From Salvator merianae (lineage: Eukaryota; Chordata; Lepidosauria; Squamata; Teiidae): a stretch of DNA of 64,000 nt. Within the stretch, counting starts at the first letter, position 1; the number at the start of each line of letters is the position of its first letter. Positions 59,444-64,000 of the stretch are shown here, piece after piece. A model generated the notes under the pieces. That model had not been told where the DNA came from. It saw only the letters and a program-made list of their open reading frames with translations, and did not search any database. The stretch spans positions 3,929,996 through 3,993,995 of the forward strand of contig QVOM02000103.1 of the NCBI GenBank assembly GCA_003586115.2, given 5' to 3'. The position numbers were made by a program, and so were the translations under genes.

Positions 59444-61772
59444 ATGACTAGCTTTATGGATATTAATATAAAGTTACTGTTTAAAATACTGTGTTGAAGA
59501 TCTAAATGCTTTTCTTATACCAACCTGAATATAGAGCAAGGTGGGCAAATGTTTAGATGCCAGTTTGGGAAGATAAAAATCAGGTGTTTGTATTTGCTGA
59601 ATTAGAGGACTGATACATATGTTACACAAGTTGGAAGCAATTATGCAGCTCTGTTTCACACTTTTGAAAATTGGAATGTATGAGCTGATCCCATCATACT
59701 TCAATAATACCTGTTATCTATAAAGCGGAACCTCTTCCATCATGAACAATGTGTTGTCTGACACTGTCAGACTGGCCACTGACATAACTTTCTACTGCAG
59801 TTCTCAGGTCTGATATAGCTTTGTAGTGTATGGCTGTACTAACTTTATGTAGAGCTTTCTGAAGTAAATCTTCTCGCCCGAGACTTGAGAACTTGTGGAA
59901 TCCAGATAACCTGATCTGTTTTGTTGCAGAACAGATATCTCAGATTTCTGGTTCCTTCCCTCCATCTTTCAAAAGCAATAGAACTGCAGGGGTGAATTTC
60001 ATGTGTATGCATTGAACTTGTGCTTTTAAAATTCCACCTTCTCAAGTAACTTATGTGTTTGCTTCAATTTGCTAAGCATTGCTGATTCCACCAGGAGGGA
60101 TTCATTTATCACACAATAAGCCTATTTTGAAAGAAACTCCATTTAATTGGGACAGCAGCTGTACAGGCTCACATCAGAAGGGTTTCCCCCCTCTTCCTAG
60201 GGAGTTGTACCGTTAGAGGGCACAATGCTTTAATCTAAAGCTGTAATATACTACAGTGATGAAGTTTCTCTATTCATGGTCATAAGTGTTTTGAAGTGAA
60301 GTTTGTAGAAATTAAAACTCTAGGTGGTAACGCAGCCTTGCTTTAATTTATAATCTCTACTGAGCTCTGAAGAAATGAATCTTAATTTTGCAATTCAGTG
60401 GTAGCAATCTCATCTGTAGGATGAGGGGGCTTTTTTTTTTAGATATTATATGCTGTATTCTGCAAAGCTTTTGTCTCTACATCTGCACTATAACTAAATT
60501 TGCATTTTAATTAAAGTAATCAAATGAGGGATATTAAACCCTGCGGCAAGGAACATAGTCTTCATATCCATATTCAGTGAAGCTTTTAAAAACACAGTAG
60601 TTAAGACTTTTTGAATGGCACTCTAGATAAAACCTATTTTTCATTATGAAATTTGTGTAAAAGATGGTTTATTTTAATTAAGACAAGAAAGCTATATTAA
60701 TTTAACATATGCTACTGTTTAAGTTCTGTTTGTTTTTGTATTATTTTTCTCACACACCTTTGTACTAAGAATGACTGAACCTTTTTCCATGATAAGTAAG
60801 GAAATAGAAATGCTGCTCTATAATAGCAACATCACAGTAATGCAAGTGTAACATCAAAAATAAAAATACAGTTTACAGATAAATGTGATCTTATATTAAT
60901 TTGTTTCTGTTTGAACATCTTTAATCTCATATTTTATATCTAAAGTCTCAACAATGAATAAAATGATAAAATACCTTCAACAAGCCTTCAGTTTTAAGCA
61001 AAGATAAACCATAGCTAGGAATACAGTCCTAACTGTGGTATCATTTCCCTACCACCACCTTGCTGGAATAAAAGGGAGTTATGTTTGGTTTGATGTGCCC
61101 TTCAAACTCTGTACTGGCAGTTAGAAGGGTCACATAGTTCTTTCAAGAAGAAAGTTCTTCTTTCCAAACAATGTGCGTTCAAGAAAATGAAGGGAAGAGC
61201 CTCCCCCAAAATCTTAAAATGTTTTTGTGCCATTGGTTTAAACATTTTTTTTTTAGTTTCAATCCAGTGAACACGGAAGAGAGTAGAGACAATCAGTCTT
61301 ATCAATTTATTAAATTTTATACCCTGATTAGGAAGTCACTGAAAATCTCAGTTTAAGATATAATGGGAAAGGAAAACATATCAGTAAACAGATTTGTAAA
61401 GCCCCATATGGCAAAATATGGGATATGGGAAGCATACTAGGACATTGGTACAATATTAGTACCGTAGTGGATAACTTTGAACAGGTCCATAACATTGCAA
61501 CCAATGAAGCATTTTTCTCATGAAAATTAATGACAACAAAAGTCATTAATGGCTTGAAACAGTAATAATGTAATAACTCCAGAAAAAGACCACATGAATA
61601 TACAAAACAAATTTAAAGGGTGACAAAAAAGATAGTCATACAGTTATGTGCTTGCTAGTTTCTTAGTGATGAAAGCTGTAGAGATTCCATTGTGTACCAT
61701 ATGATATGTTTCCTTGCAAAGTAAGTCACAAAAAGGCTCCTAGCATTTCAGTGACACACAAGCTTGTGAACA

Positions 61773-61797
61773 AACACACACACACACACACACACAT
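61773..61797. repeat. CA microsatellite
   Basis: Nearly pure (CA)n. Confidence 0.95.
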
Positions 61798-62084
61798 TGA
61801 GCAGACTAAACCAGAATTAGTCTGTTTTTTAATTTTTCGCATATAGACACGTGTGCACACACAGACATAAATACACACACGATCACATCATTTCTCTGTA
61901 GAGAAAGAGAAGGAAAACATGGCTCTGTTTCTCCAGGTATTAATTCCTGTTCCAATATGTCTCGCAGCTTCATGGCTGAAACATCTGTTCATGAGTTGCT
62001 GCCACTCCTTGATTAAGATATTGGCAGCTTGGAACTTTGAAATATTTTCAAGGTAGATTATCTGTCTAGTAGCAACTTTTTAAT

Positions 62085-62085
62085 A

Positions 62086-62119
<34 letters not shown>

Positions 62120-62123
62120 CGCA
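62085..62123. repeat. TG tract passing into CG tract
   Basis: (TG)n of about 27 bp continues directly as (CG)n of about 11 bp. Alternating purine-pyrimidine sequence of this kind can adopt Z-DNA; whether it does here is unknown. Confidence 0.9.
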
Positions 62124-62797
62124 CCAGTTTTTTTTAATTCATGTATCTTTGATGAGCTGTAGGGGGCGGTAAAGAAGCTAGGTAACAAAGACACTGCAAT
62201 TCGTTAAAAGCAGAAATAAGCTATTAATCTGTCTAGTCTGAAGCAGATTGTGGCTTGTATACTAAGGTGACATGTTGTGCCCGGAGGCTTCTAGGTATAT
62301 TAATATTACTAGCATTTTTTTTTTTTTAATGAAGTATCTTCAGGCTTTAGAGTGAATAATTTTATTCTCTCACTCTCTTTTTGCCTTGTTTGCTGCTCCT
62401 TATTTTAACACTCTGACATAGAGAGGCAAACAATACTGTTACAGCAAAGAGCTTCCCTGTGCGCACACTATACCAGTAAAACTAGAAATGTATTTGATAT
62501 CAAAATGTGCATCCCTTTAAGAAGCAACACTGTCTCTTTGTGTTTGGGAACAAGGCCTGTTGAACATAGTGAGGATTACTTCTGAGTAAATATGCAAAAA
62601 TAATAGCCCAAAACAAACACTTTCCCATGCTTTTCAGACAGGAACTCTCAAAGTCTGTACCTGAAACATTTGACATCTCTAGATGGGCTTGAAAGGCGGA
62701 AGTTTGATTCAACCAGTTCAATATATACCATTAAAAATGTTTGCAGGATGTTTCTGTTAGGATTAATTTTTCATCAGCTTGACTCCTTGGATAAAGA

Positions 62798-63513
62798 GGG
62801 CCTGTTTGCACTTGCTGTTAGCAGGCATTAAGAATGCTTGCTAGTCAAGTGCATCTACATTCTGGCCCTTTTTGCACTTGGAATTATTCCAGATTATATG
62901 TCAGAATAGGGACCTGCCATCTGCATGCTAATGCAGACTATGGTAGGTCCTGGGCAAGACCTTTCATAGTTTGCACTAGCATGTGGATAGCAGGTCCCTA
63001 TTCTGAGATATAATCCACCAGAAGGCCAAGTGCAGAAAGGACCTCTGTGAAGGCTGGGTGGCCGGGAGTGGGCTACAGTTGCTCCTGATTGCAGATACCT
63101 GTGGAGCACTAAATACTGTTCCACAACCTTACCAATAGGTGATAGTCACCTCCTGGTAAGGTGCCTTTGGACCCAGCTTGTGGTGCAGCGTCCAGGCCAG
63201 TGAGATGTACTGATCAGGCCTGCATGATCGGGCAGTTGGGCCCAATGGGACCTGCGTGATCGGGTCCAATTGTGCAAGCCTGATTGCGAAGGCTTGATTG
63301 AGTGATTGTGCCTACGTGCTGTGTGAACCTGCTAGTCATCATGGCAGTGACCGGCTGCTGGGCATGACTACCGGCATTCACACAATGAATGGCGGTAGCC
63401 AGCTTCAGGTAAGGTTTCCAGCCATGCATTGCAGACAGTATCTGTGCTGTGTAGTCTATTCCACCTCAGAATGGGATAATTATCTCATAGTAAGGTGGAA
63501 AGTGGGGAAAGAT
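62798..63513 (+). mobile_element. Harbinger-like MITE, hairpin-bearing family (copy 3, split)
   Basis: The left end GGGCCTGTTTGCACTTGC. The interior has GATCGGGCAGTTGGGCC, CATCATGGCAGTGACC and a terminal TATTCCACCTCAGAATGGGATAATTATC hairpin region near 63456-63496, as in 31642. A different MITE (62864-63043) is inserted into it. The right end is decayed. Confidence 0.6.
62864..63043. mobile_element. Foldback MITE inserted in another MITE
   Basis: Ends GGCCCTTTTTGCACTTGG and, inverted, GGTCCTTTCTGCACTTGGC. It is flanked by TCT at 62861-62863 and 63044-63046, an exact 3-bp target duplication. It is palindromic about its centre like the 20917 copy, with GCATGCTAATGCAGACTA against TAGTTTGCACTAGCATGT. 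Confidence 0.75.
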
Positions 63514-64000
63514 TCATATTCTCCCAAAGCAATTGCCATAACTTCTAAAGTGTGCTTTGCTTCTCTCAAAATTAATTGGATGTTTCACCTCAACTGACCC
63601 TTCAAATTTACTTGGAAATTTATAACAGGAAAAAAAAAAAATAATGAAGGCACCCTAAGGTTGCATTCATGCAAATTGTTTTAAAGGACCTTTAAGGCTG
63701 TTTTGAAATGGTTTGCAGGTGGGATCATTCACAATCCAGTCTGCCACTTCCCCTCTCATAAACACTCTAGACTACAAAAGGTGGATTAGGGATGTAATAG
63801 GAACATGAGTGCCACATGCCACCGTCTTTTAACATGCTCCTGAGATGACTTTTTTTACATGTAAACTCAGCTTTAATCTTATTCAACCAGTCTTATTCAA
63901 GCCAGGTCTGCACCTTGTCATGACTGTGCAATTGCTCCAGTATGATAGCATTGTGACACTGAAATCTCTACATAAGATGCAAGCATGTGTGCAGACATGC
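63514..64000. other. Unannotated end of window
   Basis: AT-rich, with an A-run near 63632. No gene recognised; the window may cut an element here. Confidence 0.5.

Larger units (their letters stand above)
59444..62797. other. Unannotated, mostly repeat-poor stretch with microsatellites
   Basis: About 3.3 kb without recognised transposons except a possible antisense common-repeat piece near 62548-62600. It contains the CA tract (61773-61797) and the TG/CG tract (62085-62123). No exon could be identified. Confidence 0.5.

Noticed and set aside
1008..62123. Short-period arrays as possible CRISPR or satellite arrays
   Set aside because: All are simple microsatellites or homopolymers. No direct repeats with unique spacers and no cas-like frames occur, and the sequence is eukaryotic.

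Overview
This 64 kb window is vertebrate nuclear DNA, most likely from a squamate reptile (lizard). The inference rests on the repeat mix: CR1 with 8-bp TTCTTATG and ATTCTATG tails, L2, L1, a Penelope-like element with a GIY-YIG nuclease remnant, a second LINE with an apurinic-type endonuclease, a tRNA-derived SINE, and many short hAT-like and Harbinger-like DNA transposons. Composition is AT-rich with microsatellites. No operon, CRISPR array, rRNA, true tRNA gene or prophage was seen. The species cannot be named from the sequence alone.

I found no convincing host protein-coding gene. Every reading frame I could recognise comes from a transposable element, and almost all are broken by stops, frameshifts, truncation or later insertions. 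The window is best read as intergenic or deep intronic DNA.

Layout. 1-8.5 kb: AT-rich sequence, two copies (1937-3132, 7326-8509) of a 1.2 kb terminal-inverted-repeat element, a decayed LINE (3133-5640) and an antisense CR1 tail. 8.5-11.4 kb: a large imperfect inverted duplication and a GC- and CpG-rich inverted-repeat element. 11.4-17.4 kb: mostly unannotated. 17.4-20.1 kb: a long, dead, sense-strand L2. 20.3-25.0 kb: an L2 tail, a foldback MITE, antisense L1, and a third, inverted copy of the 1.2 kb element with a different core. 25-31 kb: mostly unannotated, with an L2 tail and a hAT-type MITE carrying a perfect 8-bp target duplication. 31.6-33.1 kb: a GC-rich MITE and an L1 3' end. 34.0-36.6 kb: antisense CR1 split by a sense L1. 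37.3-41.7 kb: a SINE, then an antisense Penelope-like element split by a sense CR1. 42-48.6 kb: CR1 ends, MITEs and a SINE. 48.6-50.3 kb: antisense L2. 52-54.8 kb: a SINE and two MITEs. 55.6-59.1 kb: antisense L1 followed by antisense L2 with an intact YADD. 59-64 kb: MITEs, one nested in another, and microsatellites.

The parts do not work together as a system. They record successive transposition into a gene-free region. The most interesting material is the set of non-autonomous DNA elements with related ends, especially the 1.2 kb three-copy family and its core-swapped member. Clade names for MITEs and LINEs are from recognition of motifs, not from a database search.
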